64,000 nucleotides of DNA from Clostridia bacterium UC5.1-2E3. Lineage in GTDB: Bacteria; Bacillota; Clostridia; Lachnospirales; Lachnospiraceae. The translations under genes were made by a program, and so were the position numbers. Location of the stretch: positions 118,979-182,978 of the forward strand of contig BBZO01000003.1 in the NCBI GenBank assembly GCA_001304875.1, written 5' to 3'. The notes under the pieces were generated by a model. It made no database searches, was not told the DNA's origin, and was given only the letters and a program-made list of their open reading frames with translations. The first letter of the stretch is position 1. The number at the start of each line of letters is the position of its first letter. Of the stretch, positions 41,985-50,969 are shown in pieces.

Positions 41985-42443
41985 ATGAAAACTAAAAATC
42001 CCATGCTGGCAGTGCGCGATATGGAGCGCACCGTTGACTTTTACAAAAAGGTTTTAGGGCTTCATGTGATTATGGATTTCGGAGCCAACAAGACGCTGAC
42101 CGGCGGGCTGGCGCTGCAGACCGAGGAGACCTACAGGGAATTTATCGGAGCCGATGAGATCGCCTTTGGAGGAAAGGATTTCGAGATATACTTCGAGGAG
42201 GACGACTTCGACCGCTTCGCAAAGCGGCTGGAGACGCTTGATGTCGAGTACGTGCACCCGGTCGTGGAGCACGCCTGGGGACAGCGTGTGGTCCGCTTTT
42301 ACGATCCGGACCGGCATATCGTCGAGGTCGGGGAGAATATGAAGGCCGTCTGCCGGCGGTTCCTGGAGCAGGGGATGACTCCGGAGCAGGTGGCCGGGCG
42401 CATGGATGTGCCGGTAAAATTTGTGAACGCGTGTATGCGATAG
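41985..42443 (+). CDS. VOC family protein (glyoxalase/bleomycin-resistance fold)
   Basis: The opening NPMLAVRDMERTVDFYKKVLG and closing VRFYDPDRHIVEVGENM are the paired beta-alpha-beta modules of the VOC fold, the latter with the metal-ligand Glu. A short C-terminal helical tail (LEQGMTPEQVAGRMDVP) is seen in a clostridial subfamily. AGGAGG precedes the ATG. Function unknown. Confidence 0.82.
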   Translation: MKTKNPMLAVRDMERTVDFYKKVLGLHVIMDFGANKTLTGGLALQTEETYREFIGADEIAFGGKDFEIYFEEDDFDRFAKRLETLDVEYVHPVVEHAWGQRVVRFYDPDRHIVEVGENMKAVCRRFLEQGMTPEQVAGRMDVPVKFVNACMR

Positions 42444-42468
42444 GACATTCTTGGGAGGGAGAGGAGAA

Positions 42469-43004
42469 ATGTTTACAGACGGAAGAAGCCGGCGCGTCGT
42501 GTTTGTGGCGCACTGTTTTCTGAATCAGAATGCCATCTCGGACGGAACAGCGGTCTGGCCGGCGGCTGTCTTGAGCTGGTGGATTTCTTTCTAAGCCAGG
42601 AGATCGGCATCGTTCAGATGCCATGCCCGGAGGTTTGCTGCCTGGGGCTGGACCGGGGAAACCCGCAGGGCGCGGACAGTCCGGTGGTGGTGGAGAATAC
42701 GCGGATTCGCGCCGCCATGAAGGCGGATGGCCCGGACAGCAAGCTGTCTGCCCTGGCGCTTGGTGTGGCGGAGCAGATTGAGGAATATCAGAAATTTGGT
42801 TTTGAGGTTGTCGGAATTGTGGGGGCCAACCGCTCGCCAAACTGCGGTGTGGATACCACCTCCGACGACAACAGGGAACAGAAGGGCATGGGGATATTCA
42901 TGGAAAAGATAAGCGGTGAGCTGTCGAAACGGGGGATCACCGTTCCCATGGCTGGCATCCGGGCGTCGGATGATATCGCTGCGGTGCTGGATACATTTTT
43001 GTGA
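42469..43004 (+). CDS. DUF523/TudS-like desulfurase family protein (frameshifted)
   Basis: HCFLNQN, MPCPEVCCLGLDRG and NRSPNCGVDTT supply the conserved Cys residues that in TudS hold a [4Fe-4S] cluster for thiouracil desulfuration. One base is missing near 42570 (WPAG-CLELVDFF). Repaired length is about 179 residues. It directly precedes the OYE-type oxidoreductase. Thiouracil as substrate is inference from the family. Confidence 0.75.
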
Positions 43005-43020
43005 GCAGGAGGAATACGAC

Positions 43021-44060
43021 ATGGAACGCATGAGAGAACCAATCACCATCAACCACATGACACTGAAAAACAGGCTGGTGATGCCGCCGATGGCCACTTC
43101 CAGATCGGAGGACGGCACCGTAAATCAGAAGCTTCTGGAATACTACGATGAGAAATCCGCCGGCGGATATATCGGCCTTATTATCACAGAGCACAGCTAT
43201 GTCCATCCCCAGGGAATTGCAAATCCAGGACAGATATCCATATCCCGCGACAGCGATGTGGAGGGACTTCGCCAGCTGGTGCAGGTGATTCACAAAAACG
43301 GATCAAAGGTGATGGCGCAGATCAACCACGCCGGCAGTGCAGCCAGAAGAGCGGTGACCGGGCTGGAGCCGGTCAGCTCCAGCGCTGTCGTCAACGAGGC
43401 AAAGCATGGAGCGGACGGCGAGACGCCGAGGGAGCTGACCCGGGAGGAGATCGCACAGATTGTGCGGGATTTTGCAGCGGCGGCCCGGCGGGCGAAGGAG
43501 GCCGGCTACGACGGTGTGGAGATCCACTCGGCTCACGGTTATCTCCTGAATCAGTTTTATTCTCCCCTGGCCAACAGACGGAGCGACGAGTACGGGCCGG
43601 CTGCCATGGAGGGACGCCTGCGGATTCACCGGGAGATCATCCAGGCAGTCCGGGCCCAGGTCGGGGAGGACTATCCCGTGGCTTTGCGCTTGGCGGCTGC
43701 GACTATGCGGAGGGCGGCTCCACGGTTGAGGACAGCGTGGAGGCGGCGATGCTCCTGGAAAGCTGGGGGATTGACCTTCTGGATATTTCCGGCGGGATGA
43801 ACGGCTATATCATACCGGGGAAAAATGAGCCGGATATTTCGCCGACATGAGCGAAGCGATTAAGAAGCGGGTGTCCATCCCTGTGATTCTCACGGGCGGG
43901 ATCACGGAGTTTGCCGCCGCGGAGGAGCTTCTGCAGGCGGGAAAAGCGGATCTGATCGGCGTGGGCCGGGCGATTTTAAAGGATTCCCTGTGGGCGAAAC
44001 GGGCGATGCAGGGCCCTGTGGAATTTGAATACTGGAAAGGCGCCCCCGCCGAGGCCCATA
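43021..44060 (+). CDS. NADH:flavin oxidoreductase, old-yellow-enzyme type (two frameshifts)
   Basis: This FMN-binding TIM barrel has KNRLVMPPMAT, QINHAGSAARR, the catalytic HSAHGYLLNQFYSPLANRRSDEYG and PVILTGGI plus IGVGRAILKD. The iron-sulfur and NADH domains of larger family members are absent. Bases are missing near 43690 and 43835. The open frame runs on to 44365, but the last 95 residues do not belong to OYE and have their own ribosome site, so I end the barrel near 44060 and list the rest separately. Confidence 0.82.
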
Positions 44061-44077
44061 AAGAGTGGAGACGGATC

Positions 44078-44365
44078 ATGGAAAATAATCTTAGGCAGAG
44101 CCATGCATTTGAGATTCATTGCTGGGAAGACGAGTCTGAGGCGGTCAGAATGGCACTTTCATACGGGACGGTCAAAATGTCCAATTGGAAACAGGGGACA
44201 GTGATTGAAGGAAAAGTCACCCAGGATTTCACAGACTTTCTTCTTTCCCTTCCGGTGCCGGAGGGAAATGATCTGACGCCTCGCCGGATGACGCCGTTTT
44301 TTTCCATTTTTCTGGACAACGGCTTCTCGTCAGAGCATTACGGGACGGAGCTGAATCAGCAGTAA
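44078..44365 (+). CDS. Small uncharacterised protein, or C-terminal extension of the OYE
   Basis: MENNLRQSHAFEIHCWEDE begins here after AGTGGAGACGG. The 95 residues end MTPFFSIFLDNGFSSEHYG. In the frame as given it is fused to the oxidoreductase. A single base loss in the C-rich run at 44041-44050 would instead let the barrel stop at the TAA near 44055. I recognise no domain. The compact sequence with its own ribosome site favours a separate gene. Confidence 0.5.
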   Translation: MENNLRQSHAFEIHCWEDESEAVRMALSYGTVKMSNWKQGTVIEGKVTQDFTDFLLSLPVPEGNDLTPRRMTPFFSIFLDNGFSSEHYGTELNQQ

Positions 44366-44396
44366 AGCGGGATAGCCGACAGAGGAGGGACAAGAA

Positions 44397-45065
44397 ATGA
44401 CCAGCCGCAAAAAGTATCTCCACATAAAGCAGATATTTGAAACGTATGCCGATGCCGAAAACGCCATTTCCATGGCAAAATACATGCGCAATCAGTTCGT
44501 GTTTTACGGCATTCCCACGCCCCGGCGCAAGGCGTGCTGCCGCGGCTTTTTAAAGGCAGAGAAAAAGAATGTATCCATCGACTGGGATTTTCTGGATCTC
44601 TGCTATGCGGATGACCACCGGGAGTTCCAGTATTTTGCGTGCGACTATCTGGCTGCCTTTCAAAAAATTCTGACGTTTGAGGATATTTCGCAGATCCGCC
44701 GCTACGTCAGACAGAAACAGTGGTGGGATACCATCGATTGCCTCGACCGCATCATCGGCGGCATCGGTCTTGAGGATCCGCGGGTGGACGGCGTGATGCT
44801 TGAGTGGTCGCTGGATGAGGATTTCTGGGTGCGGCGGGTGGCCATCGACCACCAGCTCTGCCGGAAGGAGCGGACCAACACGGCGCTTCTGGAGCAGATC
44901 ATTGTCAACAACCTGGGCAGCGGCGAATTTTTCATAAACAAAGCTATCGGCTGGAGCCTGCGTGATTACTCGAAGACCAATCCCGCGTGGGTCAGGGATT
45001 TTCTGAACCGCTATGGGGAGCGGATGGAGCGGCTGAGCGTGCGTGAGGCCGGGAAGTATGTCTGA
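44397..45065 (+). CDS. DNA alkylation repair protein, AlkD family
   Basis: AlkD glycosylases remove alkylated bases with HEAT-like repeats. Evidence is the helical repeats throughout, GIPTPRRKACCRGFL, WWDTIDCLDRIIGG and KAIGWSLRDYSKTNP, the last being the family signature near the C-terminus. Length is 222 residues, normal and unbroken. GAGGAGGG precedes the ATG. Confidence 0.9.
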   Translation: MTSRKKYLHIKQIFETYADAENAISMAKYMRNQFVFYGIPTPRRKACCRGFLKAEKKNVSIDWDFLDLCYADDHREFQYFACDYLAAFQKILTFEDISQIRRYVRQKQWWDTIDCLDRIIGGIGLEDPRVDGVMLEWSLDEDFWVRRVAIDHQLCRKERTNTALLEQIIVNNLGSGEFFINKAIGWSLRDYSKTNPAWVRDFLNRYGERMERLSVREAGKYV

Positions 45066-45088
45066 GGGAAGAAGGGAGGAGATTTGCT

Positions 45089-45886
45089 ATGGAGACGAAC
45101 CAATATCTGACTGAATTTTACAACAGCTACGACGAGGACAGCCGGCTGGCGCCGCGGCACGGGTCGGTGGAATTTCTGACCACCATGCGGTACATAGAGA
45201 AGTACATAAAACCCGGCGACCGCGTGCTGGAGATCGGCGCGGGAAGCGGGCGCTACTCCCACGCGCTGGCGCGGCAGGGCTATGCGGTGGATGCGGTGGA
45301 GCTGGTGGAACACAATATCCAGGTATTCAAGCAGAACACGCAGCCACAGGAACACATCACGGTCACCCAGGGAAATGCCTTGGATCTCTCTGCGTTCCCC
45401 GATGGCTCCTACGATATCACGCTGCTTCTGGGGCCGCTCTACCACCTCTATGATGCCGGCGACAAGCGGCAGGCCATCCGCGAGGCGCTGCGGGTCACGA
45501 AACCGGGCGGCGTGGTGTTCGCCGCCTATGTGATCTCTGACGGCTGTCTTCTGGACGAGGGCTTCAACCGGGGAAATATAAGCGTCTCCCAGTATGTGAG
45601 GGACGGCCTGCTGGATGCGAAAACCTTTGCCGCCAGATCGGAGCCCAAGGATCTGTTCGAGCTGGTGCGCAGGGAGGACGTGGACGAGCTGATGTCCGTC
45701 TTCGATGCGGTGCGCCTCCACTACGTGGCCTCCGACGGCTGTGCGCTGCTTCTGCGGGAGGCGGTGGACGCCATGGACGACGAGGCGTTTGAGCTGTATC
45801 TGCGCTATCATTTTGCTACCTGTGAGCGGGAGGATCTGCTGGGGGTGACGAGCCACGCGCTGGATGTGTTCCGGAAGCGTGGGTAG
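45089..45886 (+). CDS. Class I SAM-dependent methyltransferase
   Basis: Motif I is VLEIGAGSGRYSHALAR, the acidic motif II AVDAVELVEHN, and YDITLLLGPLYHLYD is the post-II region. Length is 265 residues, unbroken. The substrate is unknown; small-molecule methyltransferases of this type are common in Clostridia. GGGAGGAG precedes the ATG. Confidence 0.82.
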   Translation: METNQYLTEFYNSYDEDSRLAPRHGSVEFLTTMRYIEKYIKPGDRVLEIGAGSGRYSHALARQGYAVDAVELVEHNIQVFKQNTQPQEHITVTQGNALDLSAFPDGSYDITLLLGPLYHLYDAGDKRQAIREALRVTKPGGVVFAAYVISDGCLLDEGFNRGNISVSQYVRDGLLDAKTFAARSEPKDLFELVRREDVDELMSVFDAVRLHYVASDGCALLLREAVDAMDDEAFELYLRYHFATCEREDLLGVTSHALDVFRKRG

Positions 45887-45958
45887 AGGGATACGGATCT
45901 GGTTTTATAGAAACTTCGGCGGAACAGGCTGGTCAAACCAGTTTTTAAGGAGAAAAAT

Positions 45959-46460
45959 ATGTGGGATTTACTCATCGGAAACGGCATCTCTCTGATTGCT
46001 CCATATTTCTGGCGATCAGCAGCTGTGCGCGGGAACGGAAAAATATATATCTGTTTCAGATTCTGGAGACAGGGACATACTGTGTTTCCTCTGTTTTCTT
46101 CAAGTCCTGGTCGGGATTATCTACCCTGATACTTTCCCTGATCCGGAATATTCTGGTATATACGAAACATTTCCGGGAGTGGCACGCCTATCTGTTTTCC
46201 GTCCTGGTTGTGGCGGTGGGCTGATGGTCAATAACAGAGGCTTTTTGGGCCTTCTTCCGCTGATTGCCACGGTAGAACTCACATTGGCAAATTATTATGC
46301 CAGAAGAGTGGTTTTCATCAAGGCCAGCCTGTGGATTAATACCGTCATATGGATGATATATTCGTATCTGATTTTTGATTTTGCGGCAGGCATAATGCAG
46401 ACGGTTATCTCTGTTCTGGGGCTGATCTCGCTGCTGCAATGTATCCGGAATAATGGATAA
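45959..46460 (+). CDS. YgjV family membrane protein (frameshifted)
   Basis: After joining frames the product has about five membrane helices and the family block GLMVNNRGFLGLLPLIATVELTLANYY, preceded by LSLIRNILVY. Bases are missing near 46004, 46105 and 46218. Repaired length is about 167 residues. The function of YgjV is unknown. AAGGAGAA precedes the ATG. Confidence 0.7.
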
Positions 46461-46703
46461 ATGCAGCGGCGAAAGCTGGAACCACAGAAACCGGGCTATG
46501 GTTTCGTAACCGCCCTCGTCCAGCTGCCCCATGAGACGGAGATGGATAAACTCTCCATGAGCGAGTTCGGAATTAAGAAGGAAGACTGCGCGAAGATCGC
46601 AGACAGGACCGTCAACAACACAGGAATCGCCGACATGGACCGCTATCCAGAGGCGCTGACGGTGGCGGATATCCAGGGGATTCTGGAGAGATCCTATAAA
46701 TAG
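46461..46703 (+). pseudogene. C-terminal remnant of an iron-containing alcohol dehydrogenase
   Basis: The text LSMSEFGIKKEDCAKIADRTVNN and a closing LTVADIQGILERSY fit the C-terminal helices of Fe-dependent alcohol dehydrogenases. The nucleotide-binding and iron-binding parts are missing. It starts right at the previous stop without a ribosome site of its own. A gene fragment is the best reading. Confidence 0.55.
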
Positions 46704-46741
46704 ACGGCAGATAACGAGAAATCAAATAGCAGAGAATGCGA

Positions 46742-46774
46742 AGGGGCAGCCGGTATCTGGCTGCCTCTTTTAAA
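46742..46774 (+). terminator. Intrinsic terminator
   Basis: The stem AGGGGCAGCC/GGCTGCCTCT is followed by TTTTAAAA. Confidence 0.8.
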
Positions 46775-46806
46775 ATGCCTGGTGCAATCTATGCTGTGCG
46801 TGCATT

Positions 46807-47598
46807 CTACACGTTTAAGCGGATGATTCCCTCCACCTCTCTCTTAAGGTACGCCGGATAAAAATACCGCAGATCCTCGTGGGCCGTGTAATGTCCAACG
46901 TCCCGGCGCACGGTTATGCCGGCGGCCTCCAGATCCAGGAGCAGTTCGCGCACATGCTCCTGGTAGGTGTGCTCCGAGTCGGAGTAGTGGATATGTACCG
47001 TCTGCGACGCCGCAAAGGGGTCCGCCAGAATCCGCTCCTTCAGACGGAAGTTCAGCTGCTCAAATTCCGCGGCGGAATAGTCCTCCCGGCCCAGTATATC
47101 CACCAGGGCCGACCGGTTGCGGCCGCTGTTCAGATAATTTCCAAGATAATACTGAGGGGCTGCGATAATCATATCTGATCCAGGATAGCGGATCCCGAAA
47201 TTCAGAGCGCCGTAGCCGCCTTTGCTGGAGCCGATAAATACCAGCTTTGTGGCCCCGCATGCTTTCGCGCACCGGTCAATCAGTTCCGCGCAAAGTGTTT
47301 CCACGCTGTACGTCCCATGGCGCCCCAGATAGTAGCTCCCTCTGCCGTCGGAGGCGGAATCGTCTTTTATATACAGCCGGCTCACCGGACAGCCGCGGAG
47401 CGTGCTGACATAGTTGTAGCGTGCCTCCGTGTCGTGAAACGCCTGGAATCCCACCACGAGGATGCTGCTCTTTTTCGGGAAGAACAGGTATTTCAGAGGT
47501 TCTTTCTGCACATCTCCATAATATTTCTTCTCCCGCAGGGGAACGATCCACGCCGTGTAGATCCGGTTCAGGATTCTCTCAAATATATTTTTTGTCAT
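46807..47598 (-). CDS. Alpha/beta-hydrolase-fold protein (Asp2-like)
   Basis: The nucleophile elbow is FIGSSKGGYGALNFGIRYPG and a distal His region is VGHYTAHEDL, giving a plausible Ser-Asp-His set. The overall pattern resembles the accessory-Sec Asp2/polysaccharide esterase-like group of hydrolases. No signal peptide is present. The chosen start (MTKNIFERIL) follows GGAGG at loose spacing; an in-frame start 39 bases upstream is possible. It partners the small membrane protein upstream. Confidence 0.62.
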   Translation of the reverse strand: MTKNIFERILNRIYTAWIVPLREKKYYGDVQKEPLKYLFFPKKSSILVVGFQAFHDTEARYNYVSTLRGCPVSRLYIKDDSASDGRGSYYLGRHGTYSVETLCAELIDRCAKACGATKLVFIGSSKGGYGALNFGIRYPGSDMIIAAPQYYLGNYLNSGRNRSALVDILGREDYSAAEFEQLNFRLKERILADPFAASQTVHIHYSDSEHTYQEHVRELLLDLEAAGITVRRDVGHYTAHEDLRYFYPAYLKREVEGIIRLNV

Positions 47599-47866
47599 AA
47601 CGGCCCTGATGCCTCCTTCCAAAAAGCCAGCGGACAATTCCTCCGCATATGAAAATCAGAACTCCTTCCTTTACAAGTGTGCTGCCAATTCCCATGTTGA
47701 CGGCATATTGTATTTGTAACTCCAATGGCGGATCCTGGTAAGGAATACCTGCCTTAATCACGCAATAATACATACCTGTGCATAAAATAATAATTCCAGC
47801 TAATACAACCGCGTTGATTATCTGACGAAAACAGTCCGTATATTTTGTTACCTTCGTATTATCCAT
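47579..47866 (-). CDS. Small two-helix membrane protein
   Basis: The 95 residues have two membrane helices (about 17-38 and 60-82) and a basic C-terminus (GRRHQGRYDKKY). Its end overlaps the start of the hydrolase downstream, so the two are probably co-expressed. I recognise no family. Confidence 0.5.
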   Translation of the reverse strand: MDNTKVTKYTDCFRQIINAVVLAGIIILCTGMYYCVIKAGIPYQDPPLELQIQYAVNMGIGSTLVKEGVLIFICGGIVRWLFGRRHQGRYDKKYI

Positions 47867-48391
47867 AAATTTCTTTGACCTCTGCTTTTGAAAAGCAAAA
47901 ATATTATTCGTAATAAGTTCTCCCTAAAAGATCACTTACAACACGTTCAATGGACTTTTGCAGCAATTCCCCCAGGCATTTCCAAACTGCATGAATGAAG
48001 TTACCTTTGTCATGGCTTTTGCCCGGTGAATCACAGCATTATATTTTATATGTTTGATTGTTTTTGAAAGCTGAACATATTCATCCTACGTTACTGCCTG
48101 CATGGATAATTCTAAGCGCGGAAGCAGACGGGAAAATGACTGTTCGGCCTGTGTTTTGTATTCACCCGCTTCATCCACCAGAAAAGCGCACAGTTTATCA
48201 AAGCGCACGCCCTGCTGTGGGTCGTATAACGGACATCCAAGTCAATACTCATTTATATCCCCCCTGCCCGTGGTTCTTATCCCAATTATATCAAACTTCC
48301 TGCGAACTCACAAACACAAAGTTCCGGCCAGCAGTTGACAGAATCGGGTGCATCGGGCATACTGGAAGAAAACAGGAAGAAGGAGACCGGG
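47867..48391. other. Intergenic region with decayed minus-strand coding traces
   Basis: On the minus strand 48252 to about 48085 can be read, with one frameshift, as a 55-residue peptide (MSIDLDVRY, then DKLCAFLVDEAGEYKTQAEQ). A second trace (NFIHAVWKCLGELLQKSIER) lies near 47915-47995. Neither has a clear family. The plus-strand ORF over this stretch has no ribosome site and looks spurious. Confidence 0.4.
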
Positions 48392-49410
48392 ATGAAAGGA
48401 CAGCAGGAGAGGGGCATGGGGAAGAAAATGACGATCAACGATGTGGCGGAGGCCCTGGGTGTGTCGGTGAGCACGGTATCCCGGGCCATATCCGGCAAGG
48501 GCAGGATCGGGGAGGCCACCCGGAGGCGGGTCCTGGATTTTATCGAGGAGATCGGTTACCACCCCAACGGAATCGCGAAAAGCCTTGCGCAGTCGCGCAC
48601 CCACAATATTGCGATTATTATTCCTGATGTCAAGAGCGTCGTGGCGGTTCCGTTTTTCTATCTGTGTATGTGCGGGGTCAACGAGGTGGCCCAGGCCCGC
48701 GGCTATGATATGTTTGTGGTGTCCACAAATGGAAAGGATACCAGTCACCTGGAACGGCTGATCAATGAAAATAAAGTGGACGGGATGATTCTGGGAAGCA
48801 CCTACAAGAAGGATGTGTTTGCCGCCTTTTTAAAGGAAAAGGGGCTTCCCTTTGTGACCATTGGCTCTCTGGACGACGATGAAGTGGTGCAGGTTGACCA
48901 CGACAACGAGGGAGCCTGCCGCGATCTGACGGCAATTCTGCTCTCGCGCCGGTGGGAGAGGATTGCATACATGGGGGCGTCAAAAACCTTCTGGTAGACG
49001 AGTCGAGATACCGCGGCTATCTCAGGGCGCACAGAGACATCGGCGTGGAGGTGGACGAAAGCCTGGTATTCCGGGAGGAGATAACGGAGGCGGGAATGCG
49101 CAGCCATGTGGACGAGCTTCTGGAAAAGCATGTGGACTGCATTATCTGCCAGGATGACGCAGTCTGTACGCTGGTGCTGGACGAGCTGCGGATGCAGGGA
49201 GCGAAGATCCCCGGGGATATGCGGGTGGCATCCTGCCACAACAGCAAAGTTCTGGACAATTATCCGATTTCCGTGACATCCCTTCGCTTTGACAATACGG
49301 AGATTGGCCGGGTGGCCTGCTCGGTGCTTCTGGATTTGCTGGAGGGGAAACCGGTTCTCCATAAGACGATTCTGGACTACGAAGTTGTGCTGAAGGAATC
49401 CACCAAATAG
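48392..49410 (+). CDS. LacI family transcriptional regulator of the galactan locus (frameshifted)
   Basis: The DNA-binding headpiece is TINDVAEALGVSVSTVSRAIS, then the hinge and a sugar-binding domain (NIAIIIPDVKS, DGMILGS, DDAVCTLVLDEL). One base is missing near 48968. Repaired length is about 340 residues. AGGAGA precedes the ATG. A LacI-type operator candidate lies downstream of the ganS promoter. A galactose- or galacto-oligosaccharide-responsive repressor is inferred from position. Confidence 0.87.
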
Positions 49411-49434
49411 GGACGAAATAAGACAGAGAAAAGA

Positions 49435-49482
49435 CGGGTTGAAAATTTGCGCTATTTGCGCAAAAACTTCAACTCGTTTTTT
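49435..49482 (+). terminator. Terminator after the LacI gene, containing an operator-like core
   Basis: CGGGTTGAA pairs with TTCAACTCG, followed by TTTTTT. The loop carries TTTGCGC-TAT-TTGCGCAAA, sharing the TTGCGCAA core with the operator candidate at 49571. Confidence 0.75.
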
Positions 49483-49529
49483 GTAATTAATGCACAGAAA
49501 AGAAAAGGGATAACTGTAAAATATATACA

Positions 49530-49558
49530 TTGAATAAAAGATATTAAAAGGATATAAT
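49530..49558 (+). promoter_or_regulatory. Sigma-A promoter of the galactan operon
   Basis: TTGAAT and TATAAT are spaced 17 bases apart, 80 bases before the first gene. Confidence 0.87.
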
Positions 49559-49570
49559 GAAAATATGAAC

Positions 49571-49586
49571 AAGCGCTTGCGCAAAG
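49571..49586. promoter_or_regulatory. LacI-type operator candidate
   Basis: AAGCGCTTGCGCAAAG lies at about +6 to +21 of the inferred transcript, a roadblock position for the LacI-family repressor encoded just upstream. The symmetry is imperfect (GCGC-TT-GCGC core). Confidence 0.6.
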
Positions 49587-49637
49587 CGCGATAAATATTT
49601 TTGCACGAGGATGTCAGATCGGAGAAGGAGGTAATTT

Positions 49638-50921
49638 ATGAAACGAGGGTTGGCACATATGGCAGTGTCCGCAGCACTGGTATCTGCGCTTTTAGCGGGC
49701 TGCTCGTGGGCTGGAAAGGAAGCCGGCGGCCAGGACGGCGGGCGGCAGACGGTTCCGCTGACCATATGGGGAGCCGAGAACGACCAGGAGATTTTGAGAG
49801 AGTTTGCGGATTCATTTGCGCAGCACTATGCCGAGTATGCGGATTTTGAGATTCAGATCGGCGTGGAGAGCGAATCGACGGCAAAGGATACGGTGCTTAC
49901 AGACGTGGAGGCAGCGGCGGATGTGTATTCCTTTGCATCGGATCAGCTGGCGGATCTGGTAAATGCAGGGGCGCTCCAGTCTCTTGATAAAATGGACGAA
50001 GTGTTCCAGAAGTATGTGGGAAAGTCGGTGGAGGACTTAAAGACGAGCAATACAGAGGTCTCTGTGGAGTCGGCCACGATGAACGGAACGCTCTACGCGT
50101 TTCCCAGAACCGCCGACAACGGCTATTTCCTCTATTATGATTCCAATGTCATTTCCGAGGAGGAGGCAAAATCCTGGGACTCCCTGCTGGATGCGGCGCA
50201 GAGGGCGGGAAAGAAGGTGGGCATGACACTGGCTTCTGGCTGGTATGACGCCTCCTTTTTCTACAGCGCAGGCTTTACCACCAGTCTGAACCAGGACGGG
50301 ACCACCTCCATGGACTGGAACGGCACGGCAGATTACAGCGGAGTGGAAGTGACGGAGGCCATGGCCCGCATCGCGGCGGATCCGGCGTTCATGGCGGTGG
50401 TGGACGGCGACATGGCCAACCAGCTGGCTTCCGGCCAGCTGTGCGCGGCGGTGTCCGGCGTGTGGGATGCTCCCGTGGCGCAGACGGCGTTTGGCGACGG
50501 GTACTCGGCAGCGATTCTTCCCAGCTTCACCGTGGCCGGGGAGCAGGTGCAGCAGCTTGCGGTGGTAGGCTGTAAGCTGGTGGCGGTCAACGCCTATTCA
50601 GAGTATGTGGGATGGGCGGTTCTCTTCGCGGACTGGATGACCAACGAGGAGGCGCAGATGAAGAGCTTCGAGAAGAACAGCACCGGCCCCTCCAATATCA
50701 ATGTGATGAATACCGATATTGTCCAGCAGAACATAGCCATCGCGACTCTGGGAGAACAGTACAACTACGGCGTGATCCAGAGTGTGGGCCAAAACTACTG
50801 GGATCCGGCCAAAACCTTTGGCGAGATGGTGGCCAAGGGCGTGTTTAAGGAAGGCGATACAGCCGGAATACAGGCCGCGCTGGATACGCTGGTGGAAGGC
50901 GTGACGGCTCCGGTTCAGTAG
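49638..50921 (+). CDS. Sugar ABC transporter substrate-binding lipoprotein (GanS-like)
   Basis: The lipobox SALLAGCSW places Cys at residue 22. The mature part is a family 1 extracellular solute-binding protein with LTIWGAENDQEILREFADSF, YAFPRTADNGYFLYYD and GPSNINVM. Length is 427 residues, intact. AGGAGG precedes the ATG. With the two permeases and galactan enzymes downstream, galacto-oligosaccharide capture is inferred. Confidence 0.9.
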   Translation: MKRGLAHMAVSAALVSALLAGCSWAGKEAGGQDGGRQTVPLTIWGAENDQEILREFADSFAQHYAEYADFEIQIGVESESTAKDTVLTDVEAAADVYSFASDQLADLVNAGALQSLDKMDEVFQKYVGKSVEDLKTSNTEVSVESATMNGTLYAFPRTADNGYFLYYDSNVISEEEAKSWDSLLDAAQRAGKKVGMTLASGWYDASFFYSAGFTTSLNQDGTTSMDWNGTADYSGVEVTEAMARIAADPAFMAVVDGDMANQLASGQLCAAVSGVWDAPVAQTAFGDGYSAAILPSFTVAGEQVQQLAVVGCKLVAVNAYSEYVGWAVLFADWMTNEEAQMKSFEKNSTGPSNINVMNTDIVQQNIAIATLGEQYNYGVIQSVGQNYWDPAKTFGEMVAKGVFKEGDTAGIQAALDTLVEGVTAPVQ

Positions 50922-50969
50922 CCGGGCGGAGGACAGCCCTTTGGGGAAGTGAGAAGAAAGGAGAGCAAT

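Noticed and set aside
48058..48627. Plus-strand 189-residue ORF
   Set aside because: It has no ribosome site, runs out of frame through the LacI headpiece and has a composition typical of a shadow reading.
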